A stretch of DNA of 64,000 nt from DATBRG01 sp036560445 (GCA_036560445.1 DATBRG010000004.1:1-64000); one strand, 5' to 3'; counted from the first letter of the stretch, positions 1 through 8,485 are shown. Translations and numbers: made by a program. Notes: generated from the letters alone by a model not told the origin.

Positions 1-2342
1 TTGACGGTAGCAATCACCACCTTGCCCTTAGGCTTGGCCACAATTCCGGTACGTTTTTCTTCGAGTAACTTTTCTTCTTCAATAAATGGAATCAGGTGTG
101 CGACTGCCTGTTTCATCACGCGTGCCGATTTCACAACCTGCGGCAGGAACATCTTGCCCTGACCAAACAAGTCTCCAACGATATTCATGCCGTCCATGAG
201 CGGGCCTTCGATCACATTGATCGGGCGCCCCCCTTTGGCCATAACCTGCTGGCGAGCTTCTTCAGTATCCTCGACGATGAAGTCGGTAATTCCATGTACC
301 ATGGCGTGTGCCAGACGCTTTTCCACAGGCAGCGGATTCTCCGGCGACCCACGCCATTCAGCTATAGATGCCTCCTTTTTGCCGCCTGCAGTCAAGGTAG
401 AAGCAAATTCAATCATGCGCTCGGTTGCATCTGGCCTGCGATTCAGTACGACATCTTCCACCCGCTCACGTAACTCAGGCGCAAGATCGTCGTAAACACC
501 CATCATGCCGGCATTAACGATGCCCATGGTCATACCCGCCTTGATGGCGTGATAGAGGAACACTGTATGAATGGCCTCGCGTGCCGGGTCATTGCCGCGG
601 AAGCTAAAGCTCACATTTGAAACACCACCTGAAATCTTGGCGTAAGGCAGGTTCTCTTTGATCCAGCGGGTGGCGTTGATGAAGTCGACAGCGTAATTAT
701 TATGTTCTTCTATGCCCGTAGCGATAGCGAAGATGTTCGGGTCAAAAATAATATCTTCTGGCGGAAAATCGATTTCCTGCACCAATAAATCGTATGCCCG
801 CTTGCATATCTCGATCTTGCGCTCAAAGGTATCGGCCTGACCTTTTTCATCAAAGGCCATGACAATCACAGCAGCGCCATAGCGACGGCATAGCTTGGCC
901 TGGCGCAAAAACTCCGCCTCCCCCTCTTTCATGGAAATCGAGTTAACGATGGCTTTGCCCTGTACACATTTGAGGCCTGCCTCGATCACCGACCACTTGG
1001 ATGAGTCGATCATGATGGGCACGCGCGCGATATCTGGCTCCGAAGCAATCAGGTTGAGGAAGTGCGTCATGGCAGCAACTGCATCCAGCATGCCTTCATC
1101 CATATTGATATCAATGACTTGGGCACCATTCTCAACCTGCTGGCGTGCTACCACCAATGCTTCGTCAAACTGACCATTCAAAATCAGCCGTGCAAAAGCC
1201 TTAGAACCCGTCACGTTGGTACGTTCACCAACGTTAACGAAGAGAGATTCATCATCAATAACAAAAGGCTCCAAACCAGCCAATCTGGTAACAGACTTGG
1301 CCTCGGGTACACGACGAGGCGCCACGGTCCTGACTTCTTCAGTAATAGCTTGAATATGCGCTGGAGTAGTTCCACAACAGCCGCCAGCGATATTGACGAA
1401 GCCACTCTCCGCAAACTCCTTGAGCAGTGACGAGGTATCTTTCGGTTTCTCATCAAAACCAGTGTCCGACATAGGGTTGGGCAAACCAGCATTAGGGTAA
1501 ATACATACAAAAGTATCGGCAATCTGTGCCAGTTCTTCCGCATACGGCCTCATCAAGGCTGCGCCCAGCGCGCAATTAAGGCCTATGGTCAGTGGTTTGG
1601 CGTGACGTACTGAGTTCCAGAAAGCAGATACAGTCTGCCCCGACAATATTCGGCCAGAAGCATCCGTCACCGTCCCGGAAAGCATGATGGGTAAACGTTG
1701 GCCTGTTTCCTCAAAGAAAGTATCAATCGCAAACAACGCAGCTTTACAATTGAGCGTATCAAATATGGTTTCAACCATGAGGATGTCGACACCACCTGCA
1801 ACCAGCCCACGAGTTTGTTCAAAATAAGCTGCAACTAGTTGGTCATAAGTGACATTACGGGCTGCGGGGTCGTTGACGTCTGGTGAAATCGAGGCGGTTT
1901 TTGGTGTAGGTCCAAGTGCCCCGGCCACGAAGCGCGGTTTGTCTAGCGTGCTGTATTTCTTAGTAGCGGCACGTGCGAGCTTAGCGGCTTCCAGGTTCAT
2001 CTCATAGGCCAGATACGCCATATGGTAATCATCCTGCGCAACGCTAGTTGCACCAAAAGTATTGGTTTCGATGATGTCAGCCCCGGCCGCCAGATACTGT
2101 TCGTGTATCTCCTGAATAATATGCGGTTGGGTCAGCGTCAACAGTTCATTATTACCTTTAACGAAAAGCTCGCGCTCACCCTCTGGTGCCTTAAAATCGG
2201 CAAAACGCTGGCCTCGATAATCCTGCTCAGTAAGCTTGTACTGCTGAATCATGGTACCCATGGCACCATCCAGAATCAGGATACGTTGGGCGAGTAGATC
2301 GCGTAGCAGTACTTCAGTGGCAGAAAGGACGTTTTGTTTCAT
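1..2342 (-). CDS. metH: Cobalamin-dependent methionine synthase, N-terminal 780 residues (partial)
   Basis: Transfers a methyl group from methyltetrahydrofolate to homocysteine via methylcobalamin. The translation from ATG at 2342 begins MKQNVLSATEVLLRDLLAQR. The homocysteine-binding domain comes first, with zinc-ligand signatures GLNCALGA (about residue 255) and GGCCGTT (about 319-320). The pterin-binding domain follows (FVNVGERTNVTGSKAF, about 365). The cobalamin-module cap helices end with KPKGKVVIATV exactly at the window edge, just before the expected B12-binding DxHxxG motif. The B12-binding and reactivation domains therefore lie outside the window. No stop or frameshift is visible. It lies downstream of the VIT-type gene but is separated from it by 132 bp holding a strong stem-loop. 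The family assignment is very secure. Confidence 0.97.
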   Translation of the reverse strand, partial: MKQNVLSATEVLLRDLLAQRILILDGAMGTMIQQYKLTEQDYRGQRFADFKAPEGERELFVKGNNELLTLTQPHIIQEIHEQYLAAGADIIETNTFGATSVAQDDYHMAYLAYEMNLEAAKLARAATKKYSTLDKPRFVAGALGPTPKTASISPDVNDPAARNVTYDQLVAAYFEQTRGLVAGGVDILMVETIFDTLNCKAALFAIDTFFEETGQRLPIMLSGTVTDASGRILSGQTVSAFWNSVRHAKPLTIGLNCALGAALMRPYAEELAQIADTFVCIYPNAGLPNPMSDTGFDEKPKDTSSLLKEFAESGFVNIAGGCCGTTPAHIQAITEEVRTVAPRRVPEAKSVTRLAGLEPFVIDDESLFVNVGERTNVTGSKAFARLILNGQFDEALVVARQQVENGAQVIDINMDEGMLDAVAAMTHFLNLIASEPDIARVPIMIDSSKWSVIEAGLKCVQGKAIVNSISMKEGEAEFLRQAKLCRRYGAAVIVMAFDEKGQADTFERKIEICKRAYDLLVQEIDFPPEDIIFDPNIFAIATGIEEHNNYAVDFINATRWIKENLPYAKISGGVSNVSFSFRGNDPAREAIHTVFLYHAIKAGMTMGIVNAGMMGVYDDLAPELRERVEDVVLNRRPDATERMIEFASTLTAGGKKEASIAEWRGSPENPLPVEKRLAHAMVHGITDFIVEDTEEARQQVMAKGGRPINVIEGPLMDGMNIVGDLFGQGKMFLPQVVKSARVMKQAVAHLIPFIEEEKLLEEKRTGIVAKPKGKVVIATV

Positions 2343-2367
2343 TTCATACTTTCATAAAGCAAAATAA

Positions 2368-2393
2368 CCGACATGCCCAGTCGGGCAGGTCGG
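2368..2393 (-). terminator. Stem-loop 26 nt upstream of metH: terminator or attenuator
   Basis: On the minus strand two 5-bp arms, CCGAC/GTCGG and TGCCC/GGGCA, are separated by one mismatch and close over a 4-nt loop. A T-rich stretch (GTTATTTTGCTTT) follows. It lies after the VIT-type gene stop (2475) and before the metH ATG (2342). It could end the upstream transcript or act as a leader attenuator for metH. No SAH or cobalamin riboswitch core is recognisable in the 132-bp gap. Confidence 0.45.
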
Positions 2394-2474
2394 TCGGAAT
2401 AACTGAATTATAAATCAAGTAGATACTCGCTGGCAGCAATTGCTTCTGGACGTATCAAGACATCGAGGCCGGCA

Positions 2475-3518
2475 TTAGTGCAAGCTTGCACCCATCCAGT
2501 TGCCTATGCTGTATGTCAGCAAGCCCGCAGTGCCTCCAATTAGCAGCATGCGAAGCCCGCCGAGTATGGCGCTACGGCCAGTGAATAATGACAGAACAGC
2601 CCCCACACCAAACAAGGCAAATGTGGTTAAGGCTATAGATAACTGCAAGCTAAACTGATTGAACGATAAAAGATAAGGCAGCATTGGAATCAGGCCGCCT
2701 GCAGTAAAGGCGAAAAATGACGCTGAAGCTGCTAACCAGGGTGACCCTAGCTCATCTGGGTTTAAGCCAAGCTCCTCACGAGCCAAAGTATCCAGCCCCA
2801 GCTCAGGATCGGCGATCATATGTTGGGCCAGTGCTCTCGCCTCCTCATCTGGTAACCCACGGGCGATATAAATGAGCGCTAATTCCTCTGCCTCTTCTTC
2901 AGGGTATTGCGCCAGCTCATCTCGCTCCAGGCCAATTTGATATTCGAACATTTCACGCTGAGAACGCATTGAAATGTATTCACCAGCAGCCATGGAAAAA
3001 GCCCCTGCAAGCAAACCAGCCACCCCGGTAAGCAATATCGTACTGTTGCTGCTAGAGGCGCCAACAACACCCATGACCAAGCAGGCGATTGAGACTAGTC
3101 CATCATTGACGCCAAAGACCGCTGCGCGCAAACCGCCGCTGCTGCTGGTACCACGATGGCTGGCGCCTACATCCTCGATTGAGTTTGGCAGTGGATGGTA
3201 GCCAATTTTTCTACTGTTACTATAAACAGATAAACCTCGTATTTTTATCGCAGCAAGTACTGGTTTGATATTGCCAGCACCTAACGCTGAAATAAGCCAG
3301 GCAACAATTCTGGCACGGAGTTCTGGCTGATAGCTCTGAGGTACTTCATAGCCCCCTTCTTTTGCCAACTGCGCCCATAACTCCGACTGACTTTCTGCCT
3401 CATGTGCCAGTTTTGAAAAGAGCTGCTGACGTAAAGCAACCTTCTCGTTATTGGCAATAATTCGATATAGGTAGGCTGAGCGCTTTTCCTCCAGCCAACT
3501 ATCAAGTTGGTGCGACAT
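2475..3518 (-). CDS. VIT1/CCC1-family membrane transporter with N-terminal ferritin-like domain
   Basis: A 347-residue membrane protein of the VIT1/CCC1 family, which moves iron or manganese across membranes. Residues about 1-95 form a charged, mainly helical segment (SWLEEKRSAYLYRIIANNEK) resembling the ferritin/rubrerythrin-like front of bacterial VIT proteins. The VIT signature AAVFGVNDGLVSIACLVMGV starts the membrane domain (about 131), followed by AGAFSMAAGEYISMRSQRE. A Glu-rich cytoplasmic metal-sensing loop (about 190-240, YPEEEAEELALIYIARG) and three more hydrophobic helices follow. It starts 2 bp after the comM stop codon, so it probably belongs to the ubiK-comM transcript. The actual metal is inferred from the family only. 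Confidence 0.88.
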   Translation of the reverse strand: MSHQLDSWLEEKRSAYLYRIIANNEKVALRQQLFSKLAHEAESQSELWAQLAKEGGYEVPQSYQPELRARIVAWLISALGAGNIKPVLAAIKIRGLSVYSNSRKIGYHPLPNSIEDVGASHRGTSSSGGLRAAVFGVNDGLVSIACLVMGVVGASSSNSTILLTGVAGLLAGAFSMAAGEYISMRSQREMFEYQIGLERDELAQYPEEEAEELALIYIARGLPDEEARALAQHMIADPELGLDTLAREELGLNPDELGSPWLAASASFFAFTAGGLIPMLPYLLSFNQFSLQLSIALTTFALFGVGAVLSLFTGRSAILGGLRMLLIGGTAGLLTYSIGNWMGASLH

Positions 3519-3520
3519 GA

Positions 3521-5056
3521 TTAGGCCTCATAGCGTCGATACTGCACAGCCTCGGCAATATGCGTGGATTTGATTGCAGGCTCGTCCGCCAAATCAGCTA
3601 TCGAACGCGCCACTTTTAATATGCGATGATAGGCGCGGGCAGAAAGGTTCAGCCTGCTTATGGCCTGTTTCAGCAGAAGCATGCCAGCATCGTCAGTCAG
3701 GCAATATTGATCAATTTCTTTAGTCCCGAGGAGAAAATTGGCTTTGCCCTGACGTTCAATTTGTATCTTGCGTGCCTTTTCAACACGCTGACGAATACCA
3801 GCGCTTGACTCGCCTGAGCTGGCCTTCGTCAGTTCATCCTCTCGCAGGGCAGGCACTTCTATATGTAGATCTATGCGATCAAGTAAAGGCCCAGAAATCC
3901 TGGCTTTATAGCGTGACACCTGATCTGGTGTGCAGCGGCATTTATTATTGTGATGGCCTAAATACCCGCAAGGGCAGGGATTCATTGCTGCCAATAATTG
4001 GAAGCTGGCGGGGAAGTCAGCCTGTCTTGCTGCACGAGAGATAGTAATACGGCCGGATTCAAGTGGTTCACGCAGAACTTCCAGTACTTTACGATCAAAC
4101 TCTGGCAATTCATCCAGAAATAACACACCATTGTGTGCCAATGAAATTTCACCTGGCCGCGGAACCCCGCCGCCGCCAACCAAGGCTACGCCAGAAGCTG
4201 TATGGTGCGGGGCACGAAATGGTCGCCTGCGCCATAACTCAGTACGAAAACCGCCATTTAATGATTGGATCGCTGCGGACTCCAGCGCCTCTGCTTCGGT
4301 CATATCTGGCAAAATGCCGGCGAAACGACCAGCCAGCATGGATTTGCCCGTGCCCGGTGGGCCGGACATCAGCACACTGTGACCTCCCGCTGCTGCAATC
4401 TCCAGTGCTCGCTTGGGCAGCGATTGACTTTTGACCTCATTAAAGTCCGGGTAATCAATTTCGGTGGAACGTCTATCTGCCTCATATCTGGCTAATTCAG
4501 TATGCCCAGTAAGATGCGCACAGACTTCGAGTAATGAACGTGCAGGCAAGATAACTGCCTCGCGCACTAGGGCTGCTTCTTCTGCACTACTTTGGGGCAA
4601 TATAAATGCGCGTGCACTTTTGCTGGCTTGGCGGCTATTTTGCATATTGGTGATACTGGCCGTCATAGCAAGCGCTCCGCGAATTGGCCGCAGCTCACCA
4701 GTTAATGCAAGCTCTCCTGCAATTTCATAGTGTTCAAGTGACTTTGTTGGAATTTGACCCGAAGCTGCCAGAATGCCCAGCGCGATCGGCAAGTCATAAC
4801 GACCACTCTCCTTGGGCAAATCCGCCGGGGCCAGATTAACGGTAATACGCCGAGCGGGAAATTCAAACTGAGCAGTTTGCAAGGCGGCACGAACACGATC
4901 CTTGCTCTCTTTAACTTCAGCCTCAGGCAGGCCGACAATAGTAAAGCTGGGCAAACCATTCGCCAGATGCACTTCAACGATAACTTCTGGTGCATCCATA
5001 CCAGAAAGTGCCCGACTATGAAGAACGGCGAGGCTCACGACAATTTTTTCACTCAA
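3521..5056 (-). CDS. comM: YifB/ComM-family AAA+ ATPase (Mg chelatase-like)
   Basis: A 511-residue homologue of ComM, a hexameric helicase that promotes branch migration when transformed single-stranded DNA integrates into the chromosome. Visible features are an N-terminal Lon-like ChlI domain (residues 1-180, GLPEAEVKESKDRVRAAL), Walker A GPPGTGKS at about 232-239 and Walker B GVLFLDELPEF at about 308. A Cys cluster CPCGYLGHHNNKCRC at about 362 and a C-terminal sensor region (LSARAYHRILKVARSIADL) complete it. Length is normal. Its start codon overlaps the ubiK stop by 4 bp, so the two are translationally coupled. With the type IV pilus operon 8 kb away, natural competence is a reasonable inference. 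Confidence 0.93.
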   Translation of the reverse strand: MSEKIVVSLAVLHSRALSGMDAPEVIVEVHLANGLPSFTIVGLPEAEVKESKDRVRAALQTAQFEFPARRITVNLAPADLPKESGRYDLPIALGILAASGQIPTKSLEHYEIAGELALTGELRPIRGALAMTASITNMQNSRQASKSARAFILPQSSAEEAALVREAVILPARSLLEVCAHLTGHTELARYEADRRSTEIDYPDFNEVKSQSLPKRALEIAAAGGHSVLMSGPPGTGKSMLAGRFAGILPDMTEAEALESAAIQSLNGGFRTELWRRRPFRAPHHTASGVALVGGGGVPRPGEISLAHNGVLFLDELPEFDRKVLEVLREPLESGRITISRAARQADFPASFQLLAAMNPCPCGYLGHHNNKCRCTPDQVSRYKARISGPLLDRIDLHIEVPALREDELTKASSGESSAGIRQRVEKARKIQIERQGKANFLLGTKEIDQYCLTDDAGMLLLKQAISRLNLSARAYHRILKVARSIADLADEPAIKSTHIAEAVQYRRYEA

Positions 5057-5307
5057 CTCTTAATGTTGCTTTTTTGCAACACTGTCTCCAATTGGGTCAG
5101 CTTGGACTCGAGCAAATCCAGTTTCTCCCTTGTATGCCGCAACACACCGGCCTGTACGTCAAATTCTTCTCTCGATACCAGCTCCAATTTGGTGAATGCG
5201 CCCTGTAATAGTGCATGCACATTCTTCTCTAGATCACCCATGGGCGAACTCTTCAAAATATCTTTGATTTTTATAGATAAATCTTCAATGAACTGCGCAT
5301 TATTCAT
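5053..5307 (-). CDS. ubiK: Ubiquinone biosynthesis accessory factor UbiK (YqiC/BMFP family)
   Basis: A short coiled-coil protein of about 84 residues. UbiK binds UbiJ and helps the soluble ubiquinone-biosynthesis complex; older names are BMFP or YqiC. The family signature is the N-terminal amphipathic helix (NNAQFIEDLSIKIKDILKSS) followed by a C-terminal coiled coil ending LDLLESKLTQLETVL. I chose the ATG at 5307 rather than the one 7 codons upstream because GGAG lies 6 nt before it and the MNNAQF start is typical of the family. The stop overlaps the comM start. The nitrogen-regulated porin operon starts divergently across a 253-bp gap. Confidence 0.87.
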   Translation of the reverse strand: MNNAQFIEDLSIKIKDILKSSPMGDLEKNVHALLQGAFTKLELVSREEFDVQAGVLRHTREKLDLLESKLTQLETVLQKSNIKS

Positions 5308-5336
5308 CTTTATCTCCATATTTTTCATGTCAGTTT

Positions 5337-5353
5337 AGCAGGTTTTTGGTGCG
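5337..5353. promoter_or_regulatory. Possible weak second NtrC half-site
   Basis: AGCAGG-N5-GGTGCG matches 8 of 12 positions of the TGCACC-N5-GGTGCA palindrome. Its centre is 33 bp (three helical turns) upstream of the stronger site at 5370-5386, the spacing expected for paired NtrC dimers. On its own this would not be called. Confidence 0.3.
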
Positions 5354-5369
5354 GGCCACTAGACAAAAA

Positions 5370-5386
5370 TGCACCATTAATGTGCA
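5370..5386. promoter_or_regulatory. NtrC-type enhancer site upstream of the porin-glnK-amtB operon
   Basis: TGCACC-ATTAA-TGTGCA matches the NtrC palindrome TGCACC-N5-GGTGCA at 11 of 12 defined positions. Its centre is about 127 bp upstream of the predicted sigma-54 start site, within the usual enhancer range. This fits NtrC-P activation of ammonium-assimilation genes under nitrogen limitation. The motif is seen; NtrC binding is inferred. Confidence 0.7.
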
Positions 5387-5479
5387 ATAGTCTTTTGTAA
5401 ACAATAATATAATTACATTGCTTGACATCAATGTTTATTTTAGCATTGTAAATGCTTGTTTTTGATTATTTAGTTCTTA

Positions 5480-5495
5480 TGGCATGAGTGTTGCT
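5480..5495 (+). promoter_or_regulatory. Sigma-54 (RpoN) promoter of the porin-glnK-amtB operon
   Basis: TGGCAT-GAGTG-TTGCT matches the -24/-12 consensus TGGCAY-N5-TTGCW with no mismatch. The GG (5481-5482) and GC (5493-5494) doublets are 12 bp apart. Transcription should start near 5506, giving a leader of about 55 nt with an AAGGAAA ribosome-binding site before ATG 5561. The genes it serves and the upstream NtrC-like palindrome support it. Confidence 0.82.
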
Positions 5496-5560
5496 TTGTG
5501 TTTGTTGCTCAATTTTTTTGTTCGTTTTGTATTTTTTGTTTTTATAAGAAAGGAAATACC

Positions 5561-6382
5561 ATGCGTAAATCGCTACTACTGGCGGCTGTATTAGGTACTT
5601 TTGCTTTACCGGCTGCTGTTATGGCTGAAGATGCTGCTCCTGCAGCTGATGCGGCTCCAGCACCTGCTCCTGCAGCTGAACCGGCACCTCCATATACTCT
5701 CACCTATAACATTGGCCTTTACAGCCAGTATATTTTCCGTGGGCTAACCCAAACCGGCGAAGAGCCAGCCATTCAAGGCGGTGTAGACTTCGCACATTCT
5801 AGCGGCTTCTATCTGGGCACCTGGGGTTCCAACATCAGCTGGCTTGAAGATGGCGGCACCTATGACAACGCTAGCTTGGAATGGGACATCTACGGCGGCT
5901 ACGCAAATAACATCGGCGACACCGGCATCGGCTACAACGTTGGTGTGTTGCAATACATTTACCCAGGCGATACAAAGCCTGGCGTCAAGAAAGCTGAAAC
6001 CACAGAAATCTACGGTGCACTTTCTTACAAATGGTTGCAAGCCAAGGTATCGGTTGTTGCATCAGATGGCGCTTTTGGCGTTAGAAACGCTGACGGCACC
6101 TACTACGCTGAATTGAATGCCAACTACCCAATTGGTGACACTGGCCTTACCGTTAACGCTCACATTGGTCGTCAAGAGTACTCCGGCTCTACCGCTGGCG
6201 TATCTAATGATGTATTTAGCTACACTGACTACAAGCTCGGCTTGACCAAGTCATGGACCAATGGCATTAACGTAGGCGGTTACTTCACTGACACCAATGC
6301 CAAGAAAGCTGGCTACGGTGCCTTTGCGGGTGGCAACATCGCTGATAGCGAATTCACCGCGTTCATTCAAAAAACCTTCTAA
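5561..6382 (+). CDS. TorF-family putative outer-membrane porin
   Basis: A 273-residue exported protein predicted to form a beta-barrel. The signal peptide is MRKSLLLAAVLGTFALPAAV with cleavage after VMA. A 20-residue Ala/Pro linker follows, then the TorF-type opening YNIGLYSQYIFRGLTQTGEE and alternating beta-strands ending in a terminal Phe (FTAFIQKTF), the usual barrel-assembly signal. The longer frame from 5498 was rejected because ATG 5561 has an AAGGAAA ribosome-binding site and a clean signal peptide. It is the first gene behind a sigma-54 promoter and is followed by glnK-amtB, an arrangement common in Betaproteobacteria. A role in nitrogenous solute uptake is inferred from that context. 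Confidence 0.85.
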   Translation: MRKSLLLAAVLGTFALPAAVMAEDAAPAADAAPAPAPAAEPAPPYTLTYNIGLYSQYIFRGLTQTGEEPAIQGGVDFAHSSGFYLGTWGSNISWLEDGGTYDNASLEWDIYGGYANNIGDTGIGYNVGVLQYIYPGDTKPGVKKAETTEIYGALSYKWLQAKVSVVASDGAFGVRNADGTYYAELNANYPIGDTGLTVNAHIGRQEYSGSTAGVSNDVFSYTDYKLGLTKSWTNGINVGGYFTDTNAKKAGYGAFAGGNIADSEFTAFIQKTF

Positions 6383-6401
6383 TCAAGGTTAGCAAGACTG
6401 G

Positions 6402-6430
6402 GATGGGGCGGACGAGCAACCCGCCTCATC
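6402..6430 (+). other. Intercistronic stem-loop between porin and glnK
   Basis: GATGGGGCGG pairs with CCGCCTCATC (10 bp, one G-U) over a 9-nt loop. No T-run follows, so it is not a standard terminator. It may stabilise the upstream mRNA or adjust the porin to glnK ratio. Confidence 0.45.
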
Positions 6431-6458
6431 ACTTCAACACACTCATCAGGAGGCAAGC

Positions 6459-6797
6459 ATGAAATTCGTATCTGCGATTATCAAGCCGTTCAAGCTTGAC
6501 GAGGTGCGTGAAGCTCTTTCCGCCATTGGCGTACAGGGCATCACCGTCACTGAAGTTAAAGGTTTTGGACGTCAAAAAGGGCACACTGAGCTTTACCGTG
6601 GCGCTGAATATGTGGTCGACTTTCTACCCAAAGTTAAGTTAGAAGTCGCAATCAAAGATGACATGCTCGATCAAGTCATTGAAGCCATCGAAAAATCCGC
6701 AACCACCGGCAAGATCGGTGATGGCAAGATTTTTGTCTTTAATCTCGAGCAAGTTTATCGTATCCGCACCGGCGAAACCGGTCCGGACGCGCTATAA
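6459..6797 (+). CDS. glnK: Nitrogen regulatory protein P-II
   Basis: A 112-residue P-II protein that senses ATP/ADP and 2-oxoglutarate and blocks AmtB when nitrogen is sufficient. The T-loop GHTELYRGAEYVVDFLPK contains the uridylylation tyrosine (Tyr51). The B-loop TTGKIGDGKIFV and C-loop YRIRTGETG are intact. The N-terminus MKFVSAIIKPFKLDEVREAL is typical. A strong ribosome-binding site (AGGAGG) lies upstream, and amtB starts 12 bp after the stop. The position next to amtB favours the name glnK over glnB. Confidence 0.95.
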   Translation: MKFVSAIIKPFKLDEVREALSAIGVQGITVTEVKGFGRQKGHTELYRGAEYVVDFLPKVKLEVAIKDDMLDQVIEAIEKSATTGKIGDGKIFVFNLEQVYRIRTGETGPDAL

Positions 6798-6809
6798 GGG
6801 GAGAACACC

Positions 6810-8309
6810 ATGAAAAAAATTCTATCTGCACTAGCTTTGCTGAGTGCCTTGGGTCTGGCTGGCTTTGGAGTAATCACTCCAAGTTACGCCGATGACGCAG
6901 CACCAGCAGCAACTGAAGCCGCGCCAGCCGCTGCACCTGCGGCAACCGATGCTGCTGCCCCAGCAGCCGCGGCAGCACCCGCACCTGTTCCAAACAAGGG
7001 CGATACCGCTTGGATGTTGTTGTGTACTGTACTTGTTATCATGATGAGCATACCCGGCTTGGCATTATTCTACGGCGGCTTAGTCCGTTCCAAGAATATG
7101 CTCTCGGTACTCATGCAAGTATTCTCGATATTTGCGCTGATTGTCGTACTGTGGGCGATTTATGGCTATTCGATAGCCTTTACTCAGGGTAATGACTTTT
7201 TCGGCGGATTCGGTCGAGTCATGCTATCTGGCATCTTCAATTCTACTGATGGTAGCGTCGCGAATGCTGCTACATTCAGCAAGGGTGTTGTGATTCCAGA
7301 ATTCTCGTTTGTTGCATTCCAGGCTACTTTTGCTGCCATCACCGTTGCGCTGGTAGTTGGTGCTTTTGCTGAGCGTATGAAATTCTCAGCTGTACTGCTG
7401 TTCTCCGCACTTTGGTTCACCTTCTCATATCTGCCAATCGCTCACATGGTTTGGTTCTGGCAAGGTCCAGATGCTTACACCACGCAAGCAGCGGCTGATG
7501 CTGCAACGGCAACCGCTGGTTGGCTGTTCCAGAAAGGTGTGCTCGACTTTGCTGGTGGTACCGTAGTGCATATCAATGCTGGTGTAGCTGGCCTGGTTGG
7601 TGCAATCCTGATTGGCAAGCGTGTTGGCTACGGTAAAGAACCGTTCACTCCACATAGCTTGACCATGACCATGATTGGCGCTTCCTTACTGTGGGTGGGC
7701 TGGTTTGGTTTCAATGCAGGTTCTGCATTGGAAGCGGGTGCTACTGCCGCTCTCGCTTTCATCAACACCTTGAATGCTACTGCTGCCGCCACACTCTCAT
7801 GGGTATTTGTTGAATGGTTATTCAAAGGCAAGCCATCCATGTTAGGCGCGGCTTCTGGTGCTGTAGCCGGCCTGGTTGCCATTACTCCAGCTTGCGGCTG
7901 GGTAGGCGTTGGTGGTGGTCTTGCAATTGGCCTGATCGCTGGTGTTGTTTGCTTCTGGGGCGTAACTGGCCTGAAGAAGATGATCGGTGTTGATGATGCA
8001 CTGGATGTATTCGGTGTGCACGCAGTTGGTGGTATCGCAGGCGCTCTATTAACCGGGGTATTCAACACATGGTCATTGGGCGGCACTGGTATCGTTGACT
8101 ATGTAAACAACAAAGTGATCGACACTGAAATTGGCTCACAACTGTGGATTCAAGCACAAGGCGTGCTGACCTCCGTCATCTGGTCTGCTGTCGTAGCTTT
8201 TATTTGCTACAAGATAGTGGATGTAGTGATCGGTCTGCGTGTTACTGAAGAAGCAGAACGTGAAGGCCTGGACACCACTGAACATGGTGAACGCGCTTAC
8301 AATATCTAA
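6810..8309 (+). CDS. amtB: Ammonium transporter AmtB
   Basis: A 499-residue ammonium channel. A signal peptide (MKKILSALALLSALGLAGFG, cleavage after SYA) is followed by an unusually long Ala/Pro-rich periplasmic tail of about 40 residues (TEAAPAAAPAATDAAAPAAA). The 11-helix core starts at about 65 (DTAWMLLCTVLVIMMSIPGL). The twin pore histidines occur in GGTVVHINAG and DVFGVHAVGG. The C-terminus DTTEHGERAYNI matches the segment that docks GlnK. The ribosome-binding site is AAGGGGAGAA. It is the last gene of the operon and ends 28 bp before a strong terminator. Confidence 0.96.
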   Translation: MKKILSALALLSALGLAGFGVITPSYADDAAPAATEAAPAAAPAATDAAAPAAAAAPAPVPNKGDTAWMLLCTVLVIMMSIPGLALFYGGLVRSKNMLSVLMQVFSIFALIVVLWAIYGYSIAFTQGNDFFGGFGRVMLSGIFNSTDGSVANAATFSKGVVIPEFSFVAFQATFAAITVALVVGAFAERMKFSAVLLFSALWFTFSYLPIAHMVWFWQGPDAYTTQAAADAATATAGWLFQKGVLDFAGGTVVHINAGVAGLVGAILIGKRVGYGKEPFTPHSLTMTMIGASLLWVGWFGFNAGSALEAGATAALAFINTLNATAAATLSWVFVEWLFKGKPSMLGAASGAVAGLVAITPACGWVGVGGGLAIGLIAGVVCFWGVTGLKKMIGVDDALDVFGVHAVGGIAGALLTGVFNTWSLGGTGIVDYVNNKVIDTEIGSQLWIQAQGVLTSVIWSAVVAFICYKIVDVVIGLRVTEEAEREGLDTTEHGERAYNI

Positions 8310-8336
8310 TTAGATTAACAGGTAGTAAGCGATTTG

Positions 8337-8362
8337 GCGGGCACGAAAGTGCCCGCTTTTTT
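8337..8362 (+). terminator. Intrinsic terminator of the porin-glnK-amtB operon
   Basis: A perfect 8-bp stem GCGGGCAC/GTGCCCGC closes over a GAAA tetraloop and is followed by six Ts. It isolates the operon from the sigma-54 unit immediately downstream. Confidence 0.93.
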
Positions 8363-8398
8363 ATTGCCTGAAATTAAGTAATTTCTACTCATCGGAGA

Positions 8399-8415
8399 TG
8401 CACCAGAGGGGTGCA
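8399..8415. promoter_or_regulatory. Perfect NtrC palindrome upstream of the small-RNA unit
   Basis: TGCACC-AGAGG-GGTGCA is a perfect 6+6 inverted repeat identical to the NtrC consensus. Its centre is about 105 bp upstream of the predicted start site of the sigma-54 promoter at 8486. A lone GGTGCA half-site at 8441-8446 lies about 31 bp further on, in the same helical phase. Confidence 0.78.
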
Positions 8416-8485
8416 CGTTATTCAAGAAATTCTTATTCGAGGTGCAGCCAAGAACCATAGACCGCGCCTGTTCACGATCCAAAGC

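Noticed and set aside
2343..2474. SAH, SAM or cobalamin riboswitch upstream of metH
   Set aside because: The 132-bp gap has a simple hairpin but none of the conserved core sequences of these riboswitches.
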